DNA from: Sulfitobacter sp. M39
Lineage (GTDB): Bacteria > Pseudomonadota > Alphaproteobacteria > Rhodobacterales > Rhodobacteraceae
Assembly (NCBI RefSeq): GCF_021735935.1
Contig: NZ_WMDZ01000001.1
Location: 1,550,001 to 1,614,000 of the forward strand
Length of the DNA: 64,000 bases
Direction of reading: 5' to 3'
Part shown: positions 34,813 to 43,873 of the stretch, piece by piece
Numbering within the stretch: the first letter of the stretch is position 1
How the letters are laid out: each line of letters starts with the position of its first letter
Translations under genes and position numbers: made by a program
The notes under the pieces: generated by a model
Told to the model about the DNA's origin: nothing
What the model saw: only the letters and a program-made list of their open reading frames with translations
Databases searched by the model: none

Positions 34813-36099
34813 TTACAGATCCTCGATCCGCAGCGCCACGGGATCACTTGCCAGCACACCGGTTTTCGCCATCGCGGCCAGAGCCTCGTCCAGCGCGGTG
34901 CGGCTGCATTTATGGGTGACGATCAAGACCGGGGCCTGATCGCTGCGGTGTTCGGTCTGGCGCATGCGGTCGATGCTGATGCCGGCCTCGCCCAGAACGG
35001 TGGCGACTTTGGCCAGGGCACCGGGCTTGTCCAGCAGGCCCATTCGCAGATAGAAGGCGGCGGGGCGCTGCGACAGGGCTGCAGTGGCCGAGGCGAGCGT
35101 GGCTGCCTTCTGACCAAAGACCGGGCCATGCCAGCCGCGCGCGATATCGCAGATGTCCGACAATACAGCGCTGGCGGTGGGGCCTTCACCGGCACCGGGG
35201 CCGCGCAGGACGATCTGCCCGATCGCATCGCCTTCCAGCACGATCATATTGGTCCCCCCCGCGAGCTGTCCCAGCGGAGAGCTGTCGGGCACAAGGCAGG
35301 GCTGCATGCGCTGTTCCAGCCCGCGGCCGGTCATTTGCGCGACGCCCAGAAGCTTGATCTTGTATCCCATATTCGCGGCAGCCTGAATGTCGTCGATGCT
35401 GACGCGCTGGATGCCTTCGATCTCGATCCCGTCGAAATCCACTTGTGTGCCAAACGCGATCGAGGACAGGATCGCCAGCTTATGCGCCGCGTCAATCCCG
35501 CCGACATCAAGGTTCGGGTCCGCTTCAAGATAGCCAAGCGCCTCGGCCTCTTCGAACAGGGAGTTATAGCCGTTGCCGGTCTCTTCCATGCGGGTCAGGA
35601 TATAGTTGCAGGTGCCGTTCATCACGCCCATGACGCGGGTGATCTCGTTACCGGCAAGGCTTTCCGTCAACGCCTTGATCACGGGGATGCCCCCGGCTAC
35701 GGCGGCTTCATAGCGGATCAGCGCGCCGGCGGCTTCGGCTTGTTCGGCCAGCGCCTGACCGTGGATCGCCAGCAGCGCCTTGTTGGCGGTGACCACATCC
35801 TTGCCCGAGGCGAGCGCGGCTTCGGTCGCGTCTTTGGCGGGGCCTTCGTCGCCGCCCATCAGTTCGACAAAGACATCCACATCATCACGTTTTGCCAGTG
35901 CGACGGGATCATCTTCCCACGCGTAGCCCGACAATGTAACACCGCGGTCCTTGTCGCGGCTGCGGGCAGAGACGGCGGTGATGGTGACGGGGCGACCGGT
36001 GCGGGCCTCGATCAAGGCAGCCTGCTTGCGGATGATCCGCACCACGCCAACCCCAACGGTGCCCAATCCGGCAATCCCAAGACGAAGCGGTTGTGACAT
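34813..36099 (-). CDS. hom: Homoserine dehydrogenase
   Basis: This 428-residue enzyme reduces aspartate semialdehyde to homoserine for threonine and methionine synthesis. The N-terminal NAD(P)-binding motif is GIAGLGTVGVGVVRII. The substrate and catalytic region includes VMNGTCNYILTRM and YLEADPNLDVGGIDAAHKL (catalytic Lys). A C-terminal ACT domain (PVLIVTHKCSRTALDEAL) suggests feedback control by threonine. The length is that of the monofunctional enzyme with ACT domain. AAAGGA precedes the ATG. Confidence 0.96.
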   Translation of the reverse strand: MSQPLRLGIAGLGTVGVGVVRIIRKQAALIEARTGRPVTITAVSARSRDKDRGVTLSGYAWEDDPVALAKRDDVDVFVELMGGDEGPAKDATEAALASGKDVVTANKALLAIHGQALAEQAEAAGALIRYEAAVAGGIPVIKALTESLAGNEITRVMGVMNGTCNYILTRMEETGNGYNSLFEEAEALGYLEADPNLDVGGIDAAHKLAILSSIAFGTQVDFDGIEIEGIQRVSIDDIQAAANMGYKIKLLGVAQMTGRGLEQRMQPCLVPDSSPLGQLAGGTNMIVLEGDAIGQIVLRGPGAGEGPTASAVLSDICDIARGWHGPVFGQKAATLASATAALSQRPAAFYLRMGLLDKPGALAKVATVLGEAGISIDRMRQTEHRSDQAPVLIVTHKCSRTALDEALAAMAKTGVLASDPVALRIEDL

Positions 36100-36205
36100 G
36101 GTGCAATCCTTTTGGTGGTGCGCGGCAGCGGGCTGCGGCGTTTCGGGGGTTTAGCCGCGATGTAGCCCTTTCCCACCGCGCACGCAACGCGACATTGCAT
36201 GCGGT

Positions 36206-36502
36206 TTATTGCAAACCTTGGGACAAACGCTGCTTTTCCGACCCCGACAGAACCGATCCGCGCAAGCGCGCCGCACGCGCCTGCAACCGTTCGACCCGCG
36301 ATGTCAGCCCGCTTTCGGTTTGCGGGATGTTCACCTGTCCGGCCTCGGCTTTGGCAAGCAGCGGATCGACCGGCACAAGCGCGGGATAGTCCGAGGCGAG
36401 AAGCTCGGGCGTGGCACGGCTGTCGAGCGCGGGAAACTGCGTGCAGGCTGCGGGCAGGGTCAGCGCGGCAAGGCAGAGCGGAAGAAGGATACGGTGCGTC
36501 AT
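36206..36502 (-). CDS. Small predicted lipoprotein
   Basis: This 98-residue protein has a lipoprotein signal peptide: basic MTHR, a hydrophobic stretch and lipobox LPAAC with the acylated Cys at residue 20. The mature part is short, polar and partly helical (TSRVERLQARAARLRG). Similar small lipoproteins are common in Rhodobacterales, but I do not recognise a function. It is divergent from the TetR gene across a 79-base gap that contains a palindrome. Confidence 0.7.
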   Translation of the reverse strand: MTHRILLPLCLAALTLPAACTQFPALDSRATPELLASDYPALVPVDPLLAKAEAGQVNIPQTESGLTSRVERLQARAARLRGSVLSGSEKQRLSQGLQ

Positions 36503-36551
36503 AGATCAGTCATGCACCAGCGACGGAAATCGCGCAAGCAGGGGTTTGCCT

Positions 36552-36567
36552 TTGAACATGCGTTCAA
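36552..36567. promoter_or_regulatory. Palindromic candidate operator upstream of TetR gene
   Basis: TTGAAC-ATGC-GTTCAA has perfect six-base arms and lies 14 bases before the TetR start codon, between it and the divergent lipoprotein gene. The form is typical of TetR operators, so autoregulation is likely. Confidence 0.6.
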
Positions 36568-36581
36568 TTAACCTTTGACCC

Positions 36582-37169
36582 ATGGCGCGTACAACCGGAT
36601 CACATTCTGACATCACTCGGCCCAAAATCCGCGCGGCAGCGTTGCGGCTTTTCGCCCGTCACGGCTTTGCTGCCGTATCCATGCGGGCACTGGCGACGGA
36701 AGTCGGGGTGCAGGCGGGCGCATTGTATAATTACACGCCGGACAAGCAGACGCTGCTGTTCAGCCTGTTGCAGGACCATATGAACGACCTGCTTGCGGCC
36801 TGCGACAGTGACCCCGGTCAAAGCGCAGTGGATCGCCTGCGCCAATTCGTCGACTTTCACATCCGCTTTCACGCCGACCGCCCGGACGAGGTTTTCATCT
36901 CTTATATGGAGCTGCGCAATCTCACGCCCGAGAACTTCGCCGAGGTCGAAGCATTGCGCCGCCAATACGAAGACCAGCTAGAGACGATTTTGCGCGACGG
37001 GGCGGCGGCGGGGGATTTCGCCATCGCCGATACCAAGATCGCGACCTTAGCGGTGATCGCGATGCTGACGGGGGTGAACACGTGGTTTCGCGCAGGCGGA
37101 CGGCTGTCGCTGGACGAGGTGATCGCGCAATATTGGGATATGGTGCGCAAGTCGGTCACGGCGGGGTAG
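36582..37169 (+). CDS. TetR-family transcriptional regulator
   Basis: This 195-residue protein has an N-terminal helix-turn-helix (residues 12-58: KIRAAALRLFARHGFAAVSM, then VGVQAGALYNYTPDKQTLLF). The C-terminal TetR_C ligand-binding domain is of the type seen in fatty-acid and acyl-CoA regulators (FISYMELRNLTPENF, YEDQLETILRDGAAAGDF). The ligand is unknown. The nitroreductase gene converges with it downstream. Confidence 0.88.
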   Translation: MARTTGSHSDITRPKIRAAALRLFARHGFAAVSMRALATEVGVQAGALYNYTPDKQTLLFSLLQDHMNDLLAACDSDPGQSAVDRLRQFVDFHIRFHADRPDEVFISYMELRNLTPENFAEVEALRRQYEDQLETILRDGAAAGDFAIADTKIATLAVIAMLTGVNTWFRAGGRLSLDEVIAQYWDMVRKSVTAG

Positions 37170-37217
37170 GCCCCCGCACGCGACGCTTGTTTTTGCGGCG
37201 CTTCGCAGCGCAGGGCG

Positions 37218-37898
37218 TTAGTCGTCGAAGCCGACGAACCGCGTGACCTCTTCGACGGGGCGTCGGGTAGAGACGACGGCATTGGCCGAAAAATCCTCGT
37301 CCGGCCAGCCCATGGCGACGCAGGTCATGATCACCTGATCATCGGGGATTTGCGCATGTTCACGCACCACAGGCGATTGCATGATGCCCTGACCGTTGAT
37401 CACGCAGCCCAGACCTTTGCTCCACGCGGCGAGGACAAGGCCGTAGGTCACCGCGCCCAGATCGAAATGCGCGATGGTGCCATTGTCATCCAGCGACTTG
37501 TCAAAGCAGACGACGATGGACACCGGCGCATCGAACTGGCGGAAGCCGCGCATCACCCAATCTTGGCGGCGTTCCTTGTCGTCGCGTTCGATCCCCATGG
37601 CGGCAAAGAGCTGTTTCGCGATGCCGACCTGCCGGTCGCGGTGGACACCGGCATAGGCCCCGTGATCGCTGATTTCACGCACCGGCGGCACGCCTTGCAA
37701 CATACGGGTCGAATTCCCTTCGCGGACTTTTTCAAGCGGTTCGCCGGTCAGCACATGCAGATGCCACGGCTGGGTGTTCATCGACGATGGCGCGCGATTG
37801 GCCAGTGCGATGACCTCTTCCAGCAAGGCGCGCGGCACGAAGTCTTTCTTGAAGCCCCGGATGCTGCGCCGTTCCTGCATTGCCTGTTTCAGTTCCAT
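37218..37898 (-). CDS. Nitroreductase-family flavoprotein
   Basis: This 226-residue FMN-dependent oxidoreductase has the N-terminal RRSIRGFKKDFVP motif (phosphate-binding Arg/Ser), APSSMNTQPWHLHVL, and the C-terminal GLGCVINGQGIM and TCVAMGWPDEDF. The in vivo substrate is unknown; relatives reduce nitro compounds, quinones or enones with NAD(P)H. The ATG at 37898 was chosen for its GGAGGG site five bases upstream; an in-frame start 15 bases earlier is less likely. Confidence 0.88.
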   Translation of the reverse strand: MELKQAMQERRSIRGFKKDFVPRALLEEVIALANRAPSSMNTQPWHLHVLTGEPLEKVREGNSTRMLQGVPPVREISDHGAYAGVHRDRQVGIAKQLFAAMGIERDDKERRQDWVMRGFRQFDAPVSIVVCFDKSLDDNGTIAHFDLGAVTYGLVLAAWSKGLGCVINGQGIMQSPVVREHAQIPDDQVIMTCVAMGWPDEDFSANAVVSTRRPVEEVTRFVGFDD

Positions 37899-37991
37899 CT
37901 TGCCCTCCCGCAAATTTCCTGACGGCTGTCAGACTGTTGCAGTTCCACGGTGGGGTCAAGCGCGGGTGGGGCCGCGTGCCGCTGCGTCAGA

Positions 37992-39365
37992 TCAGCAGTT
38001 CGGCACGTTGACCGCCAGACCCCCAAGCGAGGTTTCTTTATACTTTTCAGACATATCCGCGCCAGTCTGACGCATGGTTTCGATGCAGGCGTCCAGCGGC
38101 ACCAGATGCGTGCCGTCGCCGCGCAGCGCAAGCGACGCGGCGGACACCGCCTTGATCGCGCCAAGCCCGTTGCGTTCGATGCAAGGCACCTGCACCAGAC
38201 CGCGCACGGGGTCGCAGGTCATGCCCAGATGATGTTCCAGCGCGATTTCGGCGGCGTTCTCGATCTGCTGCGGCGTGCCGCCCATGACGGCACAGAGCCC
38301 GGCGGCGGACATGGCGGCGGCGCTGCCCACTTCGGCCTGACAGCCCGCTTCCGCCCCCGAGATCGACGCGTTGAATTTGACCAGCCCGCCGATCGCCGCA
38401 GCGGTGAGCAGGAAATCCTCTATATGCGCCTCCGACGCGCCAGGGACGTGATCCAGATAATAGCGCAGGGTCGCGGGCATCACACCCGCCGCACCATTGG
38501 TGGGGGCGGTGACGACTTGCCCACCGGCGGCATTTTCCTCGTTCACCGCCATGGCGTAAACGCTCATCCAGTCGTTGATCGTGTGGGGCGCGCGCTGGTT
38601 CTGGCCGCGTTCGGAAACCAGCGCATCATGGATCGCCTTGGCGCGGCGTTTGACGTTCAACCCGCCGGGCAGGATGCCATCGGTCTCCAGCCCGCGGTTG
38701 ATGCAGTCGTTCATCACCTGCCACAGCCGTTTGGTGCCGTCGCGTAGCTGCGCCGCCCCGCCGCGCGCTTCCTCGTTGGCGCGTTTCATCTGGGCGATGC
38801 TCTTGCCGGACTCTGTCGCCATCTGCAGCATCTCGGTTGCGGATTTGAACGGGAAGGGTATCGGCGCGCCTTCGTCTGTGTCCTTGCCCGCCGCCAGTTC
38901 GGCTTCGGTCATCACGAAGCCGCCACCGATGGAATAATACGTCTCGCGCAAGCTAACGTCGCCTTGGCCGTCGGTGGCCATCAGCATCATCCCGTTGGCG
39001 TGGCCGTCCAGCTTGATGTCATAGTCAAAGATCATATCGGACTTGGGCGCGAAGCTCAGCGTGCCAAACTCGGGCAGGGTGATCGTCTGCGTTCGGTTGA
39101 TCTCGGCCAGTACCTCTTCGGCGCGGTCATTGTCGTAGTCTTGCGGCGTGAACCCCGCGAGGCCAAGGATCGTGGCGCGGTCCGTGGCGTGGCCCACACC
39201 GGTAAAGGCCAGACTGCCGTGCAGGGAGGCGCGCAGGCCCGCAAATTTGAACGGCGAGGCGCGCATCAGGTCCAGAAACCGTGCCGCCGCCACCATCGGC
39301 CCCATCGTATGCGACGAGGACGGGCCGATGCCCACTTTGAACATATCGAAGACAGAGAGAAACAT
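37992..39365 (-). CDS. sdaA: L-serine ammonia-lyase, iron-sulfur type
   Basis: This 457-residue single-chain enzyme deaminates serine to pyruvate. The N-terminal beta domain begins [19 protein letters not shown]. The C-terminal alpha domain has the Cys residues that bind the 4Fe-4S cluster ([27 protein letters not shown]). The start ATG overlaps the GST stop (TGATG), so the two genes are translationally coupled. Confidence 0.94.
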   Translation of the reverse strand: MFLSVFDMFKVGIGPSSSHTMGPMVAAARFLDLMRASPFKFAGLRASLHGSLAFTGVGHATDRATILGLAGFTPQDYDNDRAEEVLAEINRTQTITLPEFGTLSFAPKSDMIFDYDIKLDGHANGMMLMATDGQGDVSLRETYYSIGGGFVMTEAELAAGKDTDEGAPIPFPFKSATEMLQMATESGKSIAQMKRANEEARGGAAQLRDGTKRLWQVMNDCINRGLETDGILPGGLNVKRRAKAIHDALVSERGQNQRAPHTINDWMSVYAMAVNEENAAGGQVVTAPTNGAAGVMPATLRYYLDHVPGASEAHIEDFLLTAAAIGGLVKFNASISGAEAGCQAEVGSAAAMSAAGLCAVMGGTPQQIENAAEIALEHHLGMTCDPVRGLVQVPCIERNGLGAIKAVSAASLALRGDGTHLVPLDACIETMRQTGADMSEKYKETSLGGLAVNVPNC

Positions 39366-40051
39366 CAGGTGGCACTTCCTATGGGTGGGGTGGCAAGGTG
39401 GGGCGCGGTAAAGGGCGTGGGCCCCAGCCCTTCGGCGGTTTGCGCGGCCGCCGTGCAGGGGAGCGTTTCGACCCGGGTGCAAAGCGCGTGCAGATGCGGG
39501 GTGGCGCGCAGATCGAACCAGCCGCGATCACGGGTGCGCGGATACAGCGCACACCAGCGCAACAGCGGGGCGAGGTAAAGCGCAAGCGCGAGGGGCAGCG
39601 CATCAGCCGCGGCCCGGTCCTCCAGCCTGCGCAGGTGGGTCTGCAACGCTTGGGTTACGGTCGTGTGCAGCGCGTCTTGGGCAGCGTCGTCAACGCCCAC
39701 GTATTTATCAGGGTAAAACAGCATACGCAGGGCAGGGTGCACCGTATTTGAGACGAAAAACAACCACTTGAGGAAATCCGCCCGCGTGGCATCCGTCGCG
39801 GCGGGGGCCAGCCCCCCGTGCCGGTCCGCCAGCCACAGCAGGATTGCGCCGGTTTCGAACATCGGCCCGTCCGGCGTCTGCAGCGCGGGGATCAGCCCGT
39901 GCGGGTTCAGCGCCAGATAGGCGGGGGCAGACTGCCCCCGCGCCGCGCGATCGACCAGACAGGTGTCATAGGCCACACCCTGCGCTTCAAGCGCGAGGCG
40001 GATGATCAGAGAGGCATTATCGGGGGCGTAGTGCAGCGTGTAATCGGTCAT
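39365..40051 (-). CDS. Glutathione S-transferase family protein
   Basis: This 228-residue protein has an N-terminal thioredoxin-like GST domain (YTLHYAPDNASLIIRLALEA, NPHGLIPAL with cis-Pro, FETGAILLWLADR) and an all-helical C-terminal domain. Such proteins conjugate or reduce substrates with glutathione; the substrate is not evident. I chose the ATG at 40051 because it starts directly before the first beta strand. The stop overlaps the sdaA start by one base. Confidence 0.88.
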   Translation of the reverse strand: MTDYTLHYAPDNASLIIRLALEAQGVAYDTCLVDRAARGQSAPAYLALNPHGLIPALQTPDGPMFETGAILLWLADRHGGLAPAATDATRADFLKWLFFVSNTVHPALRMLFYPDKYVGVDDAAQDALHTTVTQALQTHLRRLEDRAAADALPLALALYLAPLLRWCALYPRTRDRGWFDLRATPHLHALCTRVETLPCTAAAQTAEGLGPTPFTAPHLATPPIGSAT

Positions 40052-40279
40052 AGGCCGGTGGTATCCCATTGCGCCGGAGGCGGGCGATTGAAAACGACCG
40101 ATCTGCGCGGTTTGCGGTACTCTATCCAGATTATCGGCGCATAAAACCCCCGTGGCGTCGCAGTGCAGGCCATGTGACACCGTCTGTAGGCCACGCGACG
40201 CGACGACAATGCGGTTTTGAGGGTCGCGCGCCGGCGCGGCTGCGTCTATAAGGGCGTCGATTAACGAGGAGTCGCTGCC

Positions 40280-41068
40280 ATGACCGGAGAATTGTCACCC
40301 ATTGATAAGGCCAAATTTGTTGCCGCCAAACGCGCTGCACAATTTGTAGAAGACGGAATGCGCGTCGGATTGGGCACCGGCTCTACCGCCGCGTGGCTGG
40401 TGCGCTGCTTGGGCGAGATGGTGCGCGACGACGGCTTGCGGATCAAGGGCGTGCCCACGTCGACCCGTACCGCGCAGCTGGCGCGCGAAGTGGGGATCGA
40501 GGTGATCAGCCTTGATGAAGCCAAGTGGCTGGACCTGACCATCGACGGCGCGGACGAGTTCGACGGAGAGCTGAACCTGATCAAGGGCGGCGGCGGTGCC
40601 TTGCTGCAAGAAAAGATCGTGGCAACCGCTTCCGATCAAATGGTCGTGATTGCCGACATCGGCAAAGAGGTCGAAACACTGGGCGCATTTCCCCTTCCGG
40701 TAGAGGTTATCCCCTTCGGATGGCAGACCACACAAGCGCTTGTCGAAGAGACTTTGGTGTCGATGGACGTGCTGGGGCGTAATTCCACGCTGCGTATGAA
40801 CGGCGACATTCCCTTCGTGACGGACGAGGGGAACTACATCCTTGACCTGCATCTCAAGCGGATCGGCAACACCCGCCAGATGGCTTTGGTCATGAACCAA
40901 ATGCCGGGCGTAGTTGAAAACGGGCTGTTCATTGATATCTGTGATGCCGTGGTGATCGGCTATGGCGATGGCCGCGTCGAAGTGCGCGACATCAACGAAG
41001 GCACTGTTGATCGCGATAAGATGGAGTTTGTCGAGACGGATAACCTGTTCTCCGACCTGAGCGATTAA
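40280..41068 (+). CDS. rpiA: Ribose-5-phosphate isomerase A
   Basis: This 262-residue enzyme interconverts ribose-5-phosphate and ribulose-5-phosphate in the pentose phosphate pathway. Motifs are VGLGTGSTAAWLV (phosphate loop), TIDGADEFDGELNLIKGGG (catalytic Asp and Glu) and KGGGGALLQEKI. It lies 21 bases before gor on the same strand. A GAGGAG site precedes the start. Pentose phosphate flux supplies NADPH for the downstream reductase, which may explain the pairing. Confidence 0.96.
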   Translation: MTGELSPIDKAKFVAAKRAAQFVEDGMRVGLGTGSTAAWLVRCLGEMVRDDGLRIKGVPTSTRTAQLAREVGIEVISLDEAKWLDLTIDGADEFDGELNLIKGGGGALLQEKIVATASDQMVVIADIGKEVETLGAFPLPVEVIPFGWQTTQALVEETLVSMDVLGRNSTLRMNGDIPFVTDEGNYILDLHLKRIGNTRQMALVMNQMPGVVENGLFIDICDAVVIGYGDGRVEVRDINEGTVDRDKMEFVETDNLFSDLSD

Positions 41069-41089
41069 CAAAGAAAGGCCCCGGCCCAG

Positions 41090-42556
41090 ATGAGCGATTT
41101 TGATTACGACCTTTTTGTCATTGGTGGCGGTTCCGGCGGAGTACGCGCCGCGCGTGTTGCGGCGGGTGAATACGGGGCCAAAGTCGCCCTCGCCGAAGAA
41201 GACCGCTATGGCGGGACATGCGTGATCCGGGGCTGTGTGCCGAAAAAGCTGATGGTCTTTGCCTCGGGCTATGCTGAATTGGTGGACGAGGCGAAATGCT
41301 TTGGCTGGGACATCAAGCCGGGCACCTTCGACTGGCACGCGTTCAAGACCCGCTTGAACAATGAACTGGACCGGCTGGAAGGCGTCTATCGCAAGCTGCT
41401 GGGGAATTCGGACGTCGAAACCTTTGACCAGCGCGCCACGATCAAGGACGCGCACACTGTGCAGCTGGCCAATGGCGAAACCCGCACGGCCAAGCACATC
41501 TTGCTGGCCACCGGCGGCCGTCCGGTACGCCCCGATGTGCCGAACGCCCATCTCGGGATTGTGTCGGACGATATCTTCCATCTCGAAAGCCTGCCCAAGT
41601 CGATCCTGATCGTGGGTGGCGGCTATATCGGCTGTGAATTCGCCTGTATCCTGAATGGCTTGGGGGTCGAGGTGACGATGTACAACCGCGCGGCACAGAT
41701 CCTGCGCGGTTTTGATGACGAGGCACGCGGGCTGATCGCTGAATCGATGACAAATGCAGGCGTCGATATCCACTGCGGCACCAATATCGTCGAAATGGCG
41801 CTGGAATCCGAACACGAGGCGGGCACCATGCCCAGCAACTCTGACGCGGCGATGGGGGCCACGGCTGCACAATCGAACGAGCTGAACAATTGCGACGCGC
41901 GCGCAGGCACGCAGGGGCCGATCTGGGTCAAAGCCTCCAACGGGGCTGAAAAGGTCTTTGACATGGTGCTGTTCGCCACAGGGCGTGCACCGAATACCGA
42001 TGGCATGGGGCTGGAAGAGGTCGGCGTGTCGCTGGGCCGTCGCCAAGAAGTCGAAGTCGACGAATACAGCCAGTCGGGCGTCCCGTCGATCTATGCCATC
42101 GGCGATGTCACCGACCGCGTGAACCTGACACCTGTTGCGATCCGCGAAGGCATGGCCTTTGTGCAAACCGTCTTTGGTGGCAACCCGACACCCGTGGATC
42201 ATGACCTGATCCCGTCGGCCGTTTTCACACAGCCCGAATTCGGCACCGTCGGCCTGACAGAAGAGCAAGCGGCAGAGCAGGAACCGGTCGAGATTTATTC
42301 GGCGTCGTTCCGGCCCATGCAAACGGCCTTTGCCGAAAAGAACAAACGTGTGATGATGAAGCTGATCGTCAGCAAGGAAACACGTGTCGTTCTGGGGTGC
42401 CACATCGTCGCACCAAACGCGGGCGAGCTGATCCAGCTGGTGGGCATTGCCGTGAAGGCGGGGCTGACAAAAGAGCAATTCGACGCGACCTGCGCCGTGC
42501 ACCCGACCATGTCCGAAGAGCTGGTCACCATGCGCAGTCCGACACGCACTGCTTGA
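41090..42556 (+). CDS. gor: Glutathione-disulfide reductase
   Basis: This 488-residue flavoenzyme reduces oxidised glutathione with NADPH. It has the FAD motif VIGGGSGGVRAAR, the redox disulfide GGTCVIRGCVPKK (Cys44, Cys49), the NADPH motif IVGGGYIGCEFA with following MYNRAAQ-type Arg, LFATGRAPNTDG, and the catalytic His-Glu pair AVHPTMSEELVTM. It is about 30 residues longer than usual. The extra stretch, about residues 239-276 (41804-41917), is low in hydrophobics and rich in Ala, Asn, Ser and Gly, and lies within the NADPH-binding domain. The reading frame is intact. Confidence 0.93.
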   Translation: MSDFDYDLFVIGGGSGGVRAARVAAGEYGAKVALAEEDRYGGTCVIRGCVPKKLMVFASGYAELVDEAKCFGWDIKPGTFDWHAFKTRLNNELDRLEGVYRKLLGNSDVETFDQRATIKDAHTVQLANGETRTAKHILLATGGRPVRPDVPNAHLGIVSDDIFHLESLPKSILIVGGGYIGCEFACILNGLGVEVTMYNRAAQILRGFDDEARGLIAESMTNAGVDIHCGTNIVEMALESEHEAGTMPSNSDAAMGATAAQSNELNNCDARAGTQGPIWVKASNGAEKVFDMVLFATGRAPNTDGMGLEEVGVSLGRRQEVEVDEYSQSGVPSIYAIGDVTDRVNLTPVAIREGMAFVQTVFGGNPTPVDHDLIPSAVFTQPEFGTVGLTEEQAAEQEPVEIYSASFRPMQTAFAEKNKRVMMKLIVSKETRVVLGCHIVAPNAGELIQLVGIAVKAGLTKEQFDATCAVHPTMSEELVTMRSPTRTA

Positions 42557-42615
42557 AGTTCGGGCGAATATGCCCAACTCTGCACAAGATAAAACCGCGT
42601 AGGCGGTTGGGATAG

Positions 42616-42631
42616 GGCCGCTGCAGCGGCC
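42616..42631. repeat. Palindrome upstream of hflK
   Basis: GGCCGCTGCAGCGGCC is a perfect 16-base palindrome ending 18 bases before the hflK start, in the 93-base gap after gor. It lacks a T run, so it is more likely a leader structure or operator than a terminator. Confidence 0.4.
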
Positions 42632-42649
42632 ATACATAGGGAAGAATTA

Positions 42650-43873
42650 ATGGCTGGAAATACAGGCGGCCCTTGGGGCGGCGGAGGAAACTCAGGCGGT
42701 GGGAACAACGGTGGCGACCGCAACCGGCCCGGAGGGCAGCGGCCCACTGGCGGTGGCGGACGTGGTCCGGGTGGTGACAAAGGTCAGATGCCCGAGATCG
42801 ACGATCTGGTGAAAAAGGGTCAGGAACAGCTGCGCGTCCTCATGGGCGGCAAAGGCGGCACCCGTAACTCCGGCGGCTCTGGCGGGAATATGGGCGGCGC
42901 AGGCCCCAAGTTCACCCGCGGCACAGTGGGGCTGGGTCTGGTGGCGGCCGCTGTCGTCTGGGGGATGGCAAGCTTTTATACCGTGCGCCCTGAACAGCAG
43001 TCGATTGAACTCTTCCTTGGCGAGTTTTCTGGCATCGGGACAGAGGGTCTGAACTTTGCCCCTTGGCCTTTTGTCACAGCCGAAGTCTTTGATGTCACCA
43101 CCAACCGCGCCGAAACCATTGGCGCGGGCCGCAGCGGTGACGACAACGAAGGGCTTATGCTGACCACGGATGAAAACATCGTCGACATCGACTTTCAGGT
43201 CGTCTGGAATGTGAAGAACGCCGAGAACTTCAAGTTCTCGCTGCGGGATCCGCAAATGGCGGTGCGTGCGATTTCTGAATCCGCCATGCGCGAGATCATC
43301 GCCCAGTCCGAGCTGGCACCGATCCTCAACCGTGACCGTGCCACCATCGAAGCCTCCGCACGCGAGCTGATCCAGACCACGCTTGATAACCGCGAGACCG
43401 GAATCAACATCATCCGCGTCAACTTTAACAAGGTGGACCCGCCCAGCCAGACGGTCACCGTGACGGATGCAAACGGCAACACGACACAGGAATCCGTCAT
43501 CGACGCCTTCCGCGACGTGCAAGCCGCCGAACAGGAACGCGACCGGGTGGAACGTCAGGCTGATGCCTACGCCAACCGCCGCACTGCCGAAGCCCGTGGT
43601 GAATCCGCCCGCCTGCTGGAAGCCGCCGAAGGGTACCGCGCACGTGTGGTCAACGACGCCGTGGGTGAGGCAAGCCGCTTTGAAGCGGTATTGCAGGAAT
43701 ATGCAGCAGCACCCGATGTGACCCGTCGTCGTCTGTACATCGAAACCATGGAGAAAGTGCTGGGAGACGTGGACAAGATCATTCTTGAAAACGGCTCTGA
43801 TGGGACCGGGCAGGGGGTCGTGCCTTACCTGCCGCTCAATGAACTCCGCAACTCCAACCGAGGATCGAACTGA
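42650..43873 (+). CDS. hflK: FtsH protease modulator HflK
   Basis: This 407-residue SPFH/band-7 protein has a Gly-, Asn- and Arg-rich cytoplasmic N-terminus (residues 1-75), one membrane segment near residues 88-106 (GTVGLGLVAAAVVWGM), the band-7 domain and a coiled-coil with many Ala, Glu and Arg (AAEQERDRVERQADAYANRR). With HflC it forms a large cage around the FtsH membrane protease. It overlaps hflC by one base. Confidence 0.95.
   Translation: MAGNTGGPWGGGGNSGGGNNGGDRNRPGGQRPTGGGGRGPGGDKGQMPEIDDLVKKGQEQLRVLMGGKGGTRNSGGSGGNMGGAGPKFTRGTVGLGLVAAAVVWGMASFYTVRPEQQSIELFLGEFSGIGTEGLNFAPWPFVTAEVFDVTTNRAETIGAGRSGDDNEGLMLTTDENIVDIDFQVVWNVKNAENFKFSLRDPQMAVRAISESAMREIIAQSELAPILNRDRATIEASARELIQTTLDNRETGINIIRVNFNKVDPPSQTVTVTDANGNTTQESVIDAFRDVQAAEQERDRVERQADAYANRRTAEARGESARLLEAAEGYRARVVNDAVGEASRFEAVLQEYAAAPDVTRRRLYIETMEKVLGDVDKIILENGSDGTGQGVVPYLPLNELRNSNRGSN

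Noticed and set aside
40295..42637. Minus-strand open frame of 780 codons opposite rpiA and gor
   Set aside because: Antisense to two conserved enzymes and with no family resemblance.
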